Source of the DNA: Candidatus Poribacteria bacterium
GTDB lineage: Bacteria; Poribacteria; WGA-4E; WGA-3G
Assembly: GCA_003635195.1 (NCBI GenBank)
Contig: PYIY01000212.1
Coordinates: 17,937 to 81,936, forward strand
Length of the DNA: 64,000 bases
Direction of reading: 5' to 3'
The notes beneath the pieces were generated by a model that worked only from the letters and a program-made list of their open reading frames with translations, was not told the origin of the DNA and ran no database searches. The position numbers and the translations under genes are program-made. Positions 1 through 8,760 of the stretch are shown piece by piece. How positions within the stretch are numbered: the first letter of the stretch is position 1; every line of letters begins with the position of its first letter.

Positions 1-993
1 GAATATGAGACCGAGAATCGGCACTATGCACACGTCGATTGCCCCGGTCACGCCGACTATATTAAGAATATGATTACCGGCGCAGCACAGATGGACGGTG
101 CAATCCTTGTTGTATCTGCCGCTGATGGTCCTATGCCGCAGACGCGTGAACACGTACTCCTTGCACGGCAGGTGAACGTGCCGTCTCTCGTCGTCTTCCT
201 CAATAAAGCAGATATGGTCGATGACGAAGAACTGCTTGAACTCGTCGAACTTGAAGTCCGAGAATTGCTCAGCGATTACGACTTCCCGGGTGACGATATT
301 CCCATCGTCATAGGTTCCGCGCTTGAAGCTATGGAATCAGACGGAGACCCCACAAATGAGGCATGTCAACCCATTCTGGAACTCATGGAAGCCGTCGATA
401 GTTATATTCCAGAACCCGTCCGTGACACTGACAGACCCTTCCTGATGTCGATTGAAGATACCTTCACCATCAGCGGCCGCGGTACCGTTGTTACAGGACG
501 TGTTGAACGCGGCGTTATCGAAATCGGAAACCCGGTTGAAATCGTCGGACTTCGCGACACACAAGACACCGTTATCACTGGCGTCGAAATGTTTAACAAA
601 AGCCTTGACGAAGGGCGTGCTGGCGATAATCTCGGTGCGCTGCTACGTGGTGTTGAGCGCGATGCGGTCGAACGCGGGCAAGTCTTGGCAGTCCCCGGGA
701 CGGTTACGCCACATACCAAGTTTGAAGCCGAAGCCTATATCCTCACAAAAGATGAGGGTGGGCGCTGGAATCCATTCTTTACCGGATACAGACCGCAGTT
801 CTATTTCAGAACAACTGACGTAACCGGAAAGATGGATCTCCCTGAAGGCATCGAAATGATTATGCCAGGCGATAACGCACAAATTACCGTTGAATTGTCC
901 AAACCAATCGCGATGGAAGAACAACTTCGATTCGCAATTCGTGAAGGTGGACAAACCATCGGTGCTGGTGTTGTCTCGAAGATTCTTGAATAA
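1..993 (+). CDS. tuf: Elongation factor Tu, 5'-truncated by the window edge
   Basis: EF-Tu is the GTPase that delivers aminoacyl-tRNA to the ribosomal A site. The frame is open from base 1 and ends in TAA. The 330 residues present start just before the G3 motif DCPGH and include the G4 motif NKADMVDD, then domains 2 and 3, ending GAGVVSKILE. About the first 68 residues, including the P-loop, lie outside the window, judging from the usual length near 397. It stands immediately upstream of rpsJ, the common str/S10 junction, but a strong terminator separates the two. Identity is secure. Confidence 0.98.
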   Translation, partial: EYETENRHYAHVDCPGHADYIKNMITGAAQMDGAILVVSAADGPMPQTREHVLLARQVNVPSLVVFLNKADMVDDEELLELVELEVRELLSDYDFPGDDIPIVIGSALEAMESDGDPTNEACQPILELMEAVDSYIPEPVRDTDRPFLMSIEDTFTISGRGTVVTGRVERGVIEIGNPVEIVGLRDTQDTVITGVEMFNKSLDEGRAGDNLGALLRGVERDAVERGQVLAVPGTVTPHTKFEAEAYILTKDEGGRWNPFFTGYRPQFYFRTTDVTGKMDLPEGIEMIMPGDNAQITVELSKPIAMEEQLRFAIREGGQTIGAGVVSKILE

Positions 994-1000
994 AAGATTA

Positions 1001-1025
1001 GGCGGAGCTGACGCTCCGCCTTTTT
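1001..1025 (+). terminator. Rho-independent terminator after tuf
   Basis: A perfect 8-bp stem, GGCGGAGC and GCTCCGCC, encloses the loop TGAC and is followed by TTTTT. It starts 8 bases after the tuf stop. It implies that rpsJ and the genes after it have their own promoter in the 88-base gap, which I could not identify. Confidence 0.9.
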
Positions 1026-1113
1026 AAGGACATCAATACAGAGGATTTCAGACTTCTGCCTCAAGATGTCAAGCAACGATATTCCTCTTGTTTGGTGAAG
1101 GCGATACGAAAAG

Positions 1114-1425
1114 ATGGACAATCAAAAAATTCGCATCCGGCTTAAGGCATTTGACTATCGGTTGTTAGACCTGTCGTCAAAACAGATAGCAGATACTGCG
1201 AAACGCACAGGGGCAGCTGTCTCCGGTCCGATTCCATTGCCGACGAAAAAGCATACCTATACCGTTCAACGTTCAACGTTTACAGACAAAAAGTCGCGTG
1301 AACAATTTGAGATGCGGATTCATAAACGTCTGCTGGACATCTTAGAGACTACACCGAAAACCGTTGATGCATTGATGCGGTTGGACCTGCCCGCAGGTGT
1401 CGATGTCAAAATTACGCTTCTCTAA
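1114..1425 (+). CDS. rpsJ: 30S ribosomal protein S10
   Basis: S10 is a 30S head protein and also the NusE component of antitermination complexes. The 103-residue product has the family's usual length and hallmark segments, including RIRLKAFDYRLLD near the start and GPIPLPTKK at about residues 38-46, ending VDVKITLL. It is the first gene of the S10 cluster after the tuf terminator. The ATG is kept because the N-terminus matches known S10 proteins. Confidence 0.97.
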   Translation: MDNQKIRIRLKAFDYRLLDLSSKQIADTAKRTGAAVSGPIPLPTKKHTYTVQRSTFTDKKSREQFEMRIHKRLLDILETTPKTVDALMRLDLPAGVDVKITLL

Positions 1426-1471
1426 CTATGGGAATCTGGTACTATAGACCTTGCCCCCCACTGGGGTGCTT

Positions 1472-1487
1472 AAAAGGAATTCCTTTT
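1472..1487. repeat. Perfect 16-bp palindrome between rpsJ and rplC
   Basis: AAAAGGAATTCCTTTT is self-complementary over 16 bases. It is flanked by CTGGGGTGCTT on the left and GAACCCCGTAG on the right, so GGGGT/ACCCC extends the dyad imperfectly. Similar AAAGGG...CCCTTT palindromes occur near 20571 and 30343, suggesting a dispersed family rather than an operon-specific signal. Confidence 0.55.
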
Positions 1488-1561
1488 GAACCCCGTAGAG
1501 GCAGCATGTTTATAAGGGAACGATGCACAGATTCAATCATTGACAAAAAAGGCAAAAGAAA

Positions 1562-2203
1562 ATGGTTAATGGAATCATCGGCCGCAAAGTCGGCATGACA
1601 CAAATCTTTGAAGATTCTGGAACAGCGGTGCCTGTTACTGTTATCCAAGCAGGTCCTTGTCCAATCGTCCAACTCAAAACGCAAGAGAAAGACGGCTATC
1701 AAGCAGTTCAGTTGGGTTTTGGAGAACAGAAAGAGAACCGCACGAATCGTCCGAAACGCGGACATTTAACAAAAGCCGGTGTTGATTCTGCCCGGGTACT
1801 CCGTGAATTTCGGGTACAGAGTCTTGAGGATGTGTCTGTAGGAAACATTGTTGATGCGAGTGTCTTCTCAGAAGGTGAACTTGTTGATGTAACAGGTACC
1901 TCAAAAGGGCGCGGTTTCACCGGTGTAGTGAAACGTTGGAAATTCGCTGGTGGTAAGAAAAGCCACGGCGGTGAGCAAGACCTCCGTCGTCCGGGTTCCA
2001 TCGGTGCAAGCGCGACTCCCTCTCGAGTTTTTAAAGGAAAACGGATGGCTGGACGCCACGGTGCTAAACGACATACCGTCCAAAATCTTCCCGTGATCCA
2101 AGCCGATCCCGAACGTAACTTGCTGGTGGTAAAAGGCGCAGTCCCTGGACCGCCCAACGGTTTGCTTCTGATTAGAAAAGCATCTAAAGCACCGAGTGCA
2201 TAG
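1562..2203 (+). CDS. rplC: 50S ribosomal protein L3
   Basis: L3 is an early assembly protein near the peptidyl-transferase centre. The 213-residue product begins VNGIIGRKVGMTQIF, the standard L3 start, and contains GTSKGRGFTGVVKRW (about 119-133) and the basic central extension followed by GKRMAGRHG. An upstream GGCAAAAGAAA stretch gives only a weak ribosome binding site. The length is typical. Confidence 0.97.
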   Translation: MVNGIIGRKVGMTQIFEDSGTAVPVTVIQAGPCPIVQLKTQEKDGYQAVQLGFGEQKENRTNRPKRGHLTKAGVDSARVLREFRVQSLEDVSVGNIVDASVFSEGELVDVTGTSKGRGFTGVVKRWKFAGGKKSHGGEQDLRRPGSIGASATPSRVFKGKRMAGRHGAKRHTVQNLPVIQADPERNLLVVKGAVPGPPNGLLLIRKASKAPSA

Positions 2204-2252
2204 GCAGGCAGTCGTAAGTCAACGAGTGCCGAAAGAAAACGAGCATACAAAT

Positions 2253-2906
2253 ATGTCAACTTTAGACGTACACAACATATCTGGAGATGTCCTGCACGAA
2301 AAGGTATTAGCCGAAGCATTCACCGATGCTGAGGTGAATGCTTCTGTCATTCACCAATGCGTCGTTGCTTACCTTGCCAATCAGCGGCAAGGCGATGCAT
2401 CAACGAAGAACCGGAGTGAAGTGAGCGGTAGTGGAAAAAAACTCTACCGTCAAAAAGGAACTGGCAGAGCCCGCGTCGGAGACGGTAAGGCTCCAAATCG
2501 AGTTCACGGTGGTGTCGCGTTCGGACCGAAACCCCGGAGTTATCGACAGCACACCCCAAAACGCGTACGACGACTCGGCTTACATAGCGCGCTCGCAGAC
2601 CGGTTCCAGAATCAACAGTGCATTCTTGTTGAAGATTTTACGCTTGAAAAACCGCGTACCAAAGACATCGTTAACATGTTAAAAGCACTGAATACCGACG
2701 GAAAGGTGCTGCTCATCCTTGATGAACATAGCTCGAATATCCACCTCTCCGTGAGGAACATTCCGAAAGTTCACTGCTGCACATGGAATACGCTCAACAT
2801 CTACCAAGTCATGTGGCACGATACGTTGATAATCACCGAGAAAGCCGCTGAGAAACTCGAAGCCAAGTTCGCAAATACCAGTCCAGATGCGGAAGGACAA
2901 GACTGA
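2253..2906 (+). CDS. rplD: 50S ribosomal protein L4
   Basis: L4 binds 23S rRNA, lines the exit tunnel and in some bacteria autoregulates the S10 operon. The ATG giving MSTLDVHNISG is preferred over an in-frame ATG 19 codons upstream that would overlap rplC and add an unrelated segment. The product is 217 residues, with the tunnel-loop signature GSGKKLYRQKGTGRARVGD at about 57-75. Its TGA overlaps the rplW ATG by one base, indicating translational coupling. Confidence 0.95.
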   Translation: MSTLDVHNISGDVLHEKVLAEAFTDAEVNASVIHQCVVAYLANQRQGDASTKNRSEVSGSGKKLYRQKGTGRARVGDGKAPNRVHGGVAFGPKPRSYRQHTPKRVRRLGLHSALADRFQNQQCILVEDFTLEKPRTKDIVNMLKALNTDGKVLLILDEHSSNIHLSVRNIPKVHCCTWNTLNIYQVMWHDTLIITEKAAEKLEAKFANTSPDAEGQD

Positions 2907-3205
2907 TGAAGGATGCATATCAGGTTATATTGCAACCGCTAATTACAGAGAAAAGCACAATTCTTCGCGACGATAATAAGTACGCATTTGTTGTTGATCG
3001 CAATGCCACGAAACCACAAATTCGCCGCGCCGCTGAGGAGTTGTTCGATATTCAAGGCGATATCCTTAAAGTGCGCACAATGCGCGTTCGCGGTAAACCG
3101 AAAGGTAAAATGTTGCGTTATCAACGGGGTCGGAAACCGCATTGGAAAAAAGCGATTCTTACCCTAAGAGAAGGTGCAACTATCCAAGAATTTGAAACTA
3201 TATAG
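2906..3205 (+). CDS. rplW: 50S ribosomal protein L23
   Basis: L23 sits at the tunnel exit and is the docking site for trigger factor and SRP. The 99-residue product has the expected PLITEKST motif near residue 11 and the rRNA-binding stretch RVRGKPKGKM. It starts within the rplD stop codon (TGATG). A repeat-rich 170-base gap follows before rplB. Confidence 0.95.
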   Translation: MKDAYQVILQPLITEKSTILRDDNKYAFVVDRNATKPQIRRAAEELFDIQGDILKVRTMRVRGKPKGKMLRYQRGRKPHWKKAILTLREGATIQEFETI

Positions 3206-3206
3206 T

Positions 3207-3357
3207 CATCAGTTGTCAGTTATCAGTTGTCAGTTAAGCATTTGATTCACTAACATCTTTTTGTCACGGTTGTTGCTAAAATCGGCAACGACGTGGACAA
3301 AGAGATGATCGACACCCAAGAACCAAACTTATAACTTATAACTTATAACTTATAACT
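3207..3357. repeat. Heptanucleotide repeat pair between rplW and rplB
   Basis: The left block (about 3207-3236) is tandem heptads of the form TCAGTTG/TCAGTTA. The right block (about 3328-3357) is four copies of ACTTATA. The two blocks are roughly inverted with respect to each other, so the segment can fold back. The same family recurs in at least seven other intergenic gaps of the window. Confidence 0.75.
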
Positions 3358-3376
3358 ATTAAAAAAGGAAATCAGA

Positions 3377-4192
3377 GTGCCTAAAACGTATTCACCCATA
3401 ACCCCAAGTCGTCGGTTTATGACAGGGTACACCTTTGAAGAGCTTACGCGGAACAAACCGGAAAAATCGCTCGTCAAAGGCACCAAGCAGAAAGCCGGTC
3501 GGAATTCCAGCGGACGTATGACAGTGAGACGCCGCGGCGGTGGCCATAAACGCCGATACCGGGTCATCGACTTCAAACGTGATAAGTTTGGCATCCCTGC
3601 CAAAGTTGCTGCGATTGAATATGATCCGAATCGCTCTGCGCATATTGCCCTGCTTCACTATGCTGACGGGGAAAAACGCTATATTCTTGCCCCTGTCGGT
3701 ATCCAAGTGGGCGACATGCTCACTTCGGGCGAAAACGCGGAAATTCGGGTCGGAAACGCTTTGCCGCTTGAAAGAATTCCACTCGGCTCCTCCATCCATA
3801 ATATAGAGATGAAACCCGGCAAAGGCGGACAACTCGTGCGTAGTGCCGGTGGTACTGCCCAATTGGTTGACAGAGAAGGGAAATACGCACGTGTCCGGTT
3901 GCCATCAGGCGAGATTCGGCTCATCCCGGTGCAAGCGATGGCGACACTCGGTCAAGTTGGCAACGTTAGCAAGATTGTCATCGGTAAAGCCGGGCGTTCA
4001 CGATGGCTCGGAAAACGTCCGAAAGTCAGAGGTGTGGCGATGAATCCGATTGACCATCCACACGGCGGCGGTGAAGGAAAAAGTTCCGGCGGTAGACATC
4101 CCGTCACGCCTTGGGGCGTTCCAACTAAAGGGTATAAGACGCGAAACCCGAAGAAAAAATCGAGCCGCTATATTGTCGGAAAACGAAAATAG
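3377..4192 (+). CDS. rplB: 50S ribosomal protein L2
   Basis: L2 is required for subunit association and peptidyl transfer. The 271-residue product starts at GTG (PKTYSPITPSRRFMTGYTF), preceded by AAAAAAGGAAA. It carries the near-invariant loop DHPHGGGEGKSSGGRHP with the functional histidine, and ends in a basic tail. Length and order match the family. Confidence 0.97.
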   Translation: MPKTYSPITPSRRFMTGYTFEELTRNKPEKSLVKGTKQKAGRNSSGRMTVRRRGGGHKRRYRVIDFKRDKFGIPAKVAAIEYDPNRSAHIALLHYADGEKRYILAPVGIQVGDMLTSGENAEIRVGNALPLERIPLGSSIHNIEMKPGKGGQLVRSAGGTAQLVDREGKYARVRLPSGEIRLIPVQAMATLGQVGNVSKIVIGKAGRSRWLGKRPKVRGVAMNPIDHPHGGGEGKSSGGRHPVTPWGVPTKGYKTRNPKKKSSRYIVGKRK

Positions 4193-4257
4193 ACCTGTTC
4201 ATAGATGTCTCGCTCGCGACGCGAGCGAATCCTGTTTAAAAGGTAAAGGAGCACACA

Positions 4258-4536
4258 ATGGCGCGTTCTATTAAAAAGGGCCCCTACATAGACCCCAAAC
4301 TCGCCAAGAAGGTAGCCGCTATGGAACGCTCTGGCACCAAACGCGTGATTCGCACTTGGTCCCGACGTTCAACGATTACACCTGAATTGGTAGGACACAC
4401 CTTGGCAATTTACAACGGGAAAAAGTTTTTTCCGGTGTATATCACAGAGAACATGGTAGGACATAAGCTGGGGGAATTCTCGCCGACTCGCACCTTCCGT
4501 TCTCATGCCAGTGGTGGTGGTGCAGCGAGAGCATAG
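4258..4536 (+). CDS. rpsS: 30S ribosomal protein S19
   Basis: S19 is a 30S head protein that pairs with S13 near the A-site tRNA. The 92-residue product shows RSIKKGPYIDPKL at the N-terminus, then TWSRRSTI and GHKLGEFSPTRTFRSH. The ATG follows AAAGGAG at a good distance. It lies in the canonical place between L2 and L22. Confidence 0.97.
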   Translation: MARSIKKGPYIDPKLAKKVAAMERSGTKRVIRTWSRRSTITPELVGHTLAIYNGKKFFPVYITENMVGHKLGEFSPTRTFRSHASGGGAARA

Positions 4537-4655
4537 TGCTCGCGATAACCTTCATCAGAAATTGGCAGACATTCATCTCTTTTGGGGTGATAACTTGATC
4601 TGTTTGATCGATAATGACGATGAAACCAGAAACCTGCTTTTGTTAGGAGATACTG

Positions 4656-5009
4656 ATGGAAGCCAGATCTAAAATTAGGAACGCATCGGTTGCACCGCGG
4701 AAAGCCCGCTTGGTAGCCGATCTCGTCCGTAATCAATATGTTGAAGATGCGTTAAATCAACTACGCTTTACGCATAAAGCCGCATCCCCTATCATCTACA
4801 AGTTGATTCAGTCAGCAGCTGCGAACGCACAATATCAAGACCCAAATGTCGATCTCGCAGATTTATACGTCAAGGAAATTCGTGTGGATGAAGGGATTAC
4901 GCGGAAATGGATACGTCCGCGGGCACGGGGTATGGCAAATAGGATACTCAAACGCAGTAGTCATATCATTGTTGTCGTTGACGAGGAGAGTCCCGAAGAT
5001 GCTGAGTAG
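4656..5009 (+). CDS. rplV: 50S ribosomal protein L22
   Basis: L22 lines the exit tunnel opposite L4 and binds macrolides through its hairpin. The 117-residue product contains SVAPRKARLVADLVR-like residues (written here ASVAPRKARLVADLVRNQ) and the hairpin WIRPRARGMANRI. The ATG follows TTAGGAG. A 119-base gap separates it from rpsS, with no recognisable gene. Confidence 0.96.
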   Translation: MEARSKIRNASVAPRKARLVADLVRNQYVEDALNQLRFTHKAASPIIYKLIQSAAANAQYQDPNVDLADLYVKEIRVDEGITRKWIRPRARGMANRILKRSSHIIVVVDEESPEDAE

Positions 5010-5088
5010 CGGCGTGCACGCTTACAAAAGACTACAGCACATCCCGGACCCCACGTCAGAAGCGGGAAAAGTCCAATAGGAGGGTTGC

Positions 5089-5928
5089 GTGGGACAAAAA
5101 ACTCACCCGCGTGGATTACGCTTAGGAATCATTGAGACATGGGATTCAAAGTGGTACAGCGAACGGGATTATGCCAAATGGCTCCATGAAGATTTTAAAA
5201 TTCAGAACTTCGTCAAAGAACAATTAGCACGGGCTGGAATTTCACGCGTCGAAGTAGAACGCGTCGCTGACCGTTGTAGCATCAACATCCATACAGCGCG
5301 TCCAGGGATTGTCATTGGACGCCGCGGTGCTGAAGCTGAGAAACTACAAGCATTAATCGAAAAAGAGGTCGGCTGCTCCGTGCGGATTAACGTCTCGGAA
5401 ATTAGAGTCGCTGAACTGGATGCGCAACTCGTATCGGAAGCCGTTGCGACGCAAATAGAACGCCGAGCCGGTTTTAAACACGCAATGCGGCGCAGCATCT
5501 CCAGTTCAATGCAAGCCGGGGCTTTGGGCATCAAAATTATGGTTAGCGGTAGATTAGACGGTAAGGAAATCGCCCGCGCCGAATCCAGTATTGAGGGACG
5601 CGTCCCGCTTCACACCCTCAGAGCTGATGTTGACTACGGGTTTACCGAAGCGAATACGACGTACGGTAAAATCGGTGTTAAAACTTGGATCTTCAAGGGC
5701 GAAATTATCGGCGTCCCAGATAAATTAAAGGGTGAAACAGCCATCCGCGGTCAATCTGGACGGCGTGAAGATACTGGTTCGCAACGTTCTGAGCGTTCTG
5801 AGCGTCGACGAGGCGACAGACGTTCCGGCTCTCAAGATGGACGCTCTCGACAATCCGGCAGACAAGACAGGAGTAGAAACCGACGCAGGCAACGTCAGGA
5901 CAATCAGGGATCCAAGGGCAATTCATAA
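5089..5928 (+). CDS. rpsC: 30S ribosomal protein S3 with an extended basic tail
   Basis: S3 guards the mRNA entry channel. It starts at GTG after AGGAGG, giving MGQKTHPRGLRLG. The KH domain has its GxxG loop in VIGRRGAEAEK (about 71-81), and the C-terminal domain ends around residue 215. The remaining 60 or so residues are a low-complexity tail rich in Arg, Ser, Gln, Asp and Gly (repeats such as RSERSERRRGDRR). The total of 279 residues is longer than the usual 210-240. The tail is probably disordered and RNA-binding. Confidence 0.96.
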   Translation: MGQKTHPRGLRLGIIETWDSKWYSERDYAKWLHEDFKIQNFVKEQLARAGISRVEVERVADRCSINIHTARPGIVIGRRGAEAEKLQALIEKEVGCSVRINVSEIRVAELDAQLVSEAVATQIERRAGFKHAMRRSISSSMQAGALGIKIMVSGRLDGKEIARAESSIEGRVPLHTLRADVDYGFTEANTTYGKIGVKTWIFKGEIIGVPDKLKGETAIRGQSGRREDTGSQRSERSERRRGDRRSGSQDGRSRQSGRQDRSRNRRRQRQDNQGSKGNS

Positions 5929-5964
5929 CTGTACGTATAGATTTATTTTAAGGAGGCACCTAAG

Positions 5965-6378
5965 GTGTTAATGCCGAAACGCGTGATGCGCCGCTATGTG
6001 CATCGCGGAAAACGCCGGGGTAAACCGCTCCGCGGCTCACAAATCAACTTCGGCGAATACGGTTTGCAAGCAATGGAAGCTGGCTGGATTACGAACAACC
6101 AGATTGAATCCGCGCGGATCGCTATCACGCGGTATGTTCGCCGCGGTGGAAAACTTTGGATCAAGGTTTTTCCGCACAAACCACTCAGTAAACAACCTGC
6201 TGAAACCCGCATGGGTAAGGGCAAAAAAGGACCGCCCGAACACTGGGTCGCTGTCGCGAAACCCGGCAGAGTCCTTTTTGAATTAAGCGGCGTTTCGCTT
6301 GAAGATGCAAAAGGGGCGATGAAACGAGCCGCCCACAAACTGCCAATCAAAACTAAGTTCGTTGCACGGAACGCCTAA
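5965..6378 (+). CDS. rplP: 50S ribosomal protein L16
   Basis: L16 positions tRNA at the A site. The GTG start follows a strong AAGGAGG at 5950-5956 and gives MLMPKRVMRRYVHRGKRRG, matching the MLxPKR start of L16 better than the internal ATG two codons later. GKGKGPPEHWVA-type sequence is present (MGKGKKGPPEHWVA, about 81-94). At 137 residues it has the usual length. Confidence 0.96.
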   Translation: MLMPKRVMRRYVHRGKRRGKPLRGSQINFGEYGLQAMEAGWITNNQIESARIAITRYVRRGGKLWIKVFPHKPLSKQPAETRMGKGKKGPPEHWVAVAKPGRVLFELSGVSLEDAKGAMKRAAHKLPIKTKFVARNA

Positions 6379-6466
6379 TTTCGTCTACGACTCCGGTGTT
6401 GCGGAAAATTATGCCTATGCAAATACAGCATTAGGCTTTTGACAACACCCAAGGAGGCACGGGAAC

Positions 6467-6655
6467 ATGAAAGCCGATGAACTCAGAGGAAAAACTACCG
6501 AAGAATTGGAAAGTGAACTGAAGACGCTAAAGGAGACCCTGTTTAATCAGAGATTTAGAAGTATCTTAGGGCAACAAGAAGACACAACACGTATCGGTAA
6601 GATCCGCAAGGACATCGCACGTGTAAAAACTCTTTTGCAGGGACGTTCACAGTAA
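6467..6655 (+). CDS. rpmC: 50S ribosomal protein L29
   Basis: This small two-helix protein sits at the tunnel exit next to L23. The 62-residue product begins MKADELRGKTTEELE and contains LFNQRF and RIGKIRKDIARVKTLL, the L29 signature region. The start follows AAGGAGG. It lies four bases or so before the S17 ribosome binding site region, as in other spc/S10 clusters. Confidence 0.95.
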   Translation: MKADELRGKTTEELESELKTLKETLFNQRFRSILGQQEDTTRIGKIRKDIARVKTLLQGRSQ

Positions 6656-6677
6656 ACAGATGGTTTGGAGGATAAAG

Positions 6678-6953
6678 TTGAACGAGGAAAGAAGAAGGCA
6701 TCGTAAATTTCGGACAGGTCTTGTTACGAGCAACAGTATGGATAAAACTGTTGCAGTGTCAATTGTGCGTCGCTATCAACACCCCCTTTACAAGAAAGTC
6801 GTCCGGAAAACGAAAAAAATTCTTGCTCACGATGAACAGAATAGTTGTAACGTCGGTGACGTGGTGCAGGTTGTTGAAACCCGTCCGCTGAGTCGTCAGA
6901 AACGGTGGCGGGTCCAGGCAGTCGTAAACGCAGTACAGCCCGCAAATGATTAA
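6678..6953 (+). CDS. rpsQ: 30S ribosomal protein S17, TTG start
   Basis: S17 is a primary 16S-binding protein. An in-frame ATG exists at 6660, but the GGAGG ribosome binding site at 6667-6671 lies inside that longer reading and is correctly spaced (6 nt) before the TTG at 6678, so TTG is chosen. The 91-residue product, starting LNEERRRHRKFRTG, has the OB-fold core VTSNSMDKTVAVSI and ends with a short tail. Family length is about 85-90. Confidence 0.93.
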   Translation: MNEERRRHRKFRTGLVTSNSMDKTVAVSIVRRYQHPLYKKVVRKTKKILAHDEQNSCNVGDVVQVVETRPLSRQKRWRVQAVVNAVQPAND

Positions 6954-7112
6954 GAAGTGCTGTCACCGAAACATTCATTCACGCTGTGTCTCTCATAAGA
7001 TGAAAAACACAGCAAACGGTGTATACATGGCACTTGAAAAGAAAGGGTTTCCATCCACACTCTGACGTTTCCAAAACACACCGTTTTGAAAACGGTAGAC
7101 GAGGATATAAAA

Positions 7113-7496
7113 ATGGTTCAATCATACTCTCGATTAACCTGTGCTGATAATACTGGCGCAAGGAAATTAATGTGCATTAGTGTATTAGGAGGGACGCGGC
7201 GGCGTTATGCGCGCGTAGGCGATGTGATTGTCGCAAGCATCAAAGAAGCAACGCCTAATACACAGGTGAGCGCCGGTGAAGTCGTTCGCGCAGTTGTTGT
7301 CCGTACGACTAAAGAATATCGACGCGCAGACGGCTCCTATATTAAATTTGACCAGAATGCTGCGGTTCTCGTACATCCGCCGGATCGAGAAGGTAACCAA
7401 CTTCCACGAGGCACCCGGATTTTCGGACCTGTCGCGCGAGAACTCAGAGAAAAGGGTTTTACCCGAATTATTTCGCTCGCACCTGAGGTGATTTAG
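7113..7496 (+). CDS. rplN: 50S ribosomal protein L14
   Basis: L14 lies at the subunit interface. The ATG giving MVQSYSRLTCADNTGARK is preferred over an in-frame TTG nine codons upstream because GAGG precedes it and because L14 proteins start at this point. The 127-residue product contains ADNTGARKLMCISVLGG and ends RIISLAPEVI. The family length is 122-123. Confidence 0.95.
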   Translation: MVQSYSRLTCADNTGARKLMCISVLGGTRRRYARVGDVIVASIKEATPNTQVSAGEVVRAVVVRTTKEYRRADGSYIKFDQNAAVLVHPPDREGNQLPRGTRIFGPVARELREKGFTRIISLAPEVI

Positions 7497-7506
7497 GAGG
7501 ATAATT

Positions 7507-7740
7507 GTGACACGACAAAAACTGCATATTAAGAAGGACGACACGGTTTTAGTCCTCAGTGGACAGGACCGAGGCAAGGAAGGTGTGGTTTTGGAGGTGT
7601 TCCCAAAGAAACAACGCGCAATCGTTGAAGGTGTCCATATCGTTAAACGCCACCTCCGACCAAACCAAACTGGACAAGGCGGTATTGTCGAACGCGAAGG
7701 CACGATTCACATTTCTAATCTCAAAAAGATTGATAACTAA
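7507..7740 (+). CDS. rplX: 50S ribosomal protein L24, C-terminally short form
   Basis: L24 initiates 50S assembly. The GTG start follows TTAGGAGG. The KOW core is intact (KKDDTVLVLSGQDRGKEG, then VEGVHIVKRH). The product stops after HISNLKKIDN at residue 77, where typical L24 proteins of about 103 residues continue with a PxTGxxTRVG segment. None of the three frames downstream encodes the missing part, so it is a true short form rather than a visible frameshift. Confidence 0.92.
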   Translation: MTRQKLHIKKDDTVLVLSGQDRGKEGVVLEVFPKKQRAIVEGVHIVKRHLRPNQTGQGGIVEREGTIHISNLKKIDN

Positions 7741-7813
7741 ACACCGCAAGCGCAAAGCGTTGCGAAAAGGCATTTTATTCAATACGCAATCTTTAGAATA
7801 GGATACAAGGCTC

Positions 7814-8353
7814 ATGAGCCCATTCAAAGAATTTTATCAAACAGAAGTTATGCCTGCATTACAGAGCCATTTTAACTATGAAAATGTGATGCAGATTCCG
7901 AAACTCGACAAGATTACACTCAATATCGGGGTCGGCGAAGCACTTCAGAACCCGAAAGCCCTCGAAGATGCTGTCGAAGAACTCACACTTATCGCGGGAC
8001 AACGCGCGATCATTACGCACGCCAAAAAATCCGTTTCTGCTTTTAAGGTCAGAGAAGGTATGGCAATCGGATGTAAAGTTACGTTAAGACAGCAGCGGAT
8101 GTACGAATTTTATAACCGGCTGGTAAACATCGTTTTACCGCAAATTCGGGACTTTCGCGGTGTATCGCCAGATGCGTTTGATGGCCGTGGTAATTACTCC
8201 CTCGGTCTCACCGAACAGTTAATCTTCCCGGAAATTGATTACGACACCGTTAACGATATTCGCGGGCTGAATGTATCCATTGTTACCACCGCCCCCACAG
8301 ATGAAGAAGGGCGCGAATTACTAGGACTGCTGGGAATGCCGTTCCAAAAATAG
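7814..8353 (+). CDS. rplE: 50S ribosomal protein L5
   Basis: L5 binds 5S rRNA and contacts the P-site tRNA. The 179-residue product contains the signature IPKLDKITLNIGVGEA near residue 27 and GRGNYSLGLTEQLIFPEI further on, ending LLGLLGMPFQK. Length and position after L24 are standard. Confidence 0.97.
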   Translation: MSPFKEFYQTEVMPALQSHFNYENVMQIPKLDKITLNIGVGEALQNPKALEDAVEELTLIAGQRAIITHAKKSVSAFKVREGMAIGCKVTLRQQRMYEFYNRLVNIVLPQIRDFRGVSPDAFDGRGNYSLGLTEQLIFPEIDYDTVNDIRGLNVSIVTTAPTDEEGRELLGLLGMPFQK

Positions 8354-8488
8354 ATGGGGGCGGTATCACAAAGTTTCGCCGTCAAATGGCAAGACAAACA
8401 ACCTCGCAGCTTCAGACGCAGCTAACTTTCAACATCCGGACATACTGAGAACACACGTCTCGGATAACCAAGAAAAGGAGCATCCAGA

Positions 8489-8674
8489 TTGGCAAGTAAA
8501 GCATGGATTGCCAAACAGAAAAGGACCCCGCGGTTCCAAACTCGGAAATATAACCGTTGCAAAAGTTGCGGGAGGTCGCGTGGGTATCTGCGCAAGTTTG
8601 AATTGTGTCGTATCTGTTTTCGCCTCTTTGCCCGTGCCGGTAAAATCCCCGGTGTCCGAAAGGCGAGCTGGTAG
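8489..8674 (+). CDS. rpsN: 30S ribosomal protein S14, zinc-binding type Z
   Basis: This is the short, zinc-ribbon form of S14 (61 residues). The cysteine pairs CKSC and CRIC (about residues 24-27 and 40-43) form the zinc site, followed by the S14 signature FRxxARxGxIPGVRKASW. It starts at TTG with AAAAGGAG upstream. The 135-base gap before it shows no gene. Confidence 0.96.
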   Translation: MASKAWIAKQKRTPRFQTRKYNRCKSCGRSRGYLRKFELCRICFRLFARAGKIPGVRKASW

Positions 8675-8760
8675 AAAACTGAAACCTGTCTGCCCTTAAA
8701 TGCGCGCATGACAAGCACATCGACCATTCAAAATAAAAACGAAATGAAGGAGAATCTTTC

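Noticed and set aside
2196..2252. Longer L4 start 19 codons upstream
   Set aside because: It overlaps rplC and adds residues absent from L4 proteins; MSTLDVHNIS fits the family start.
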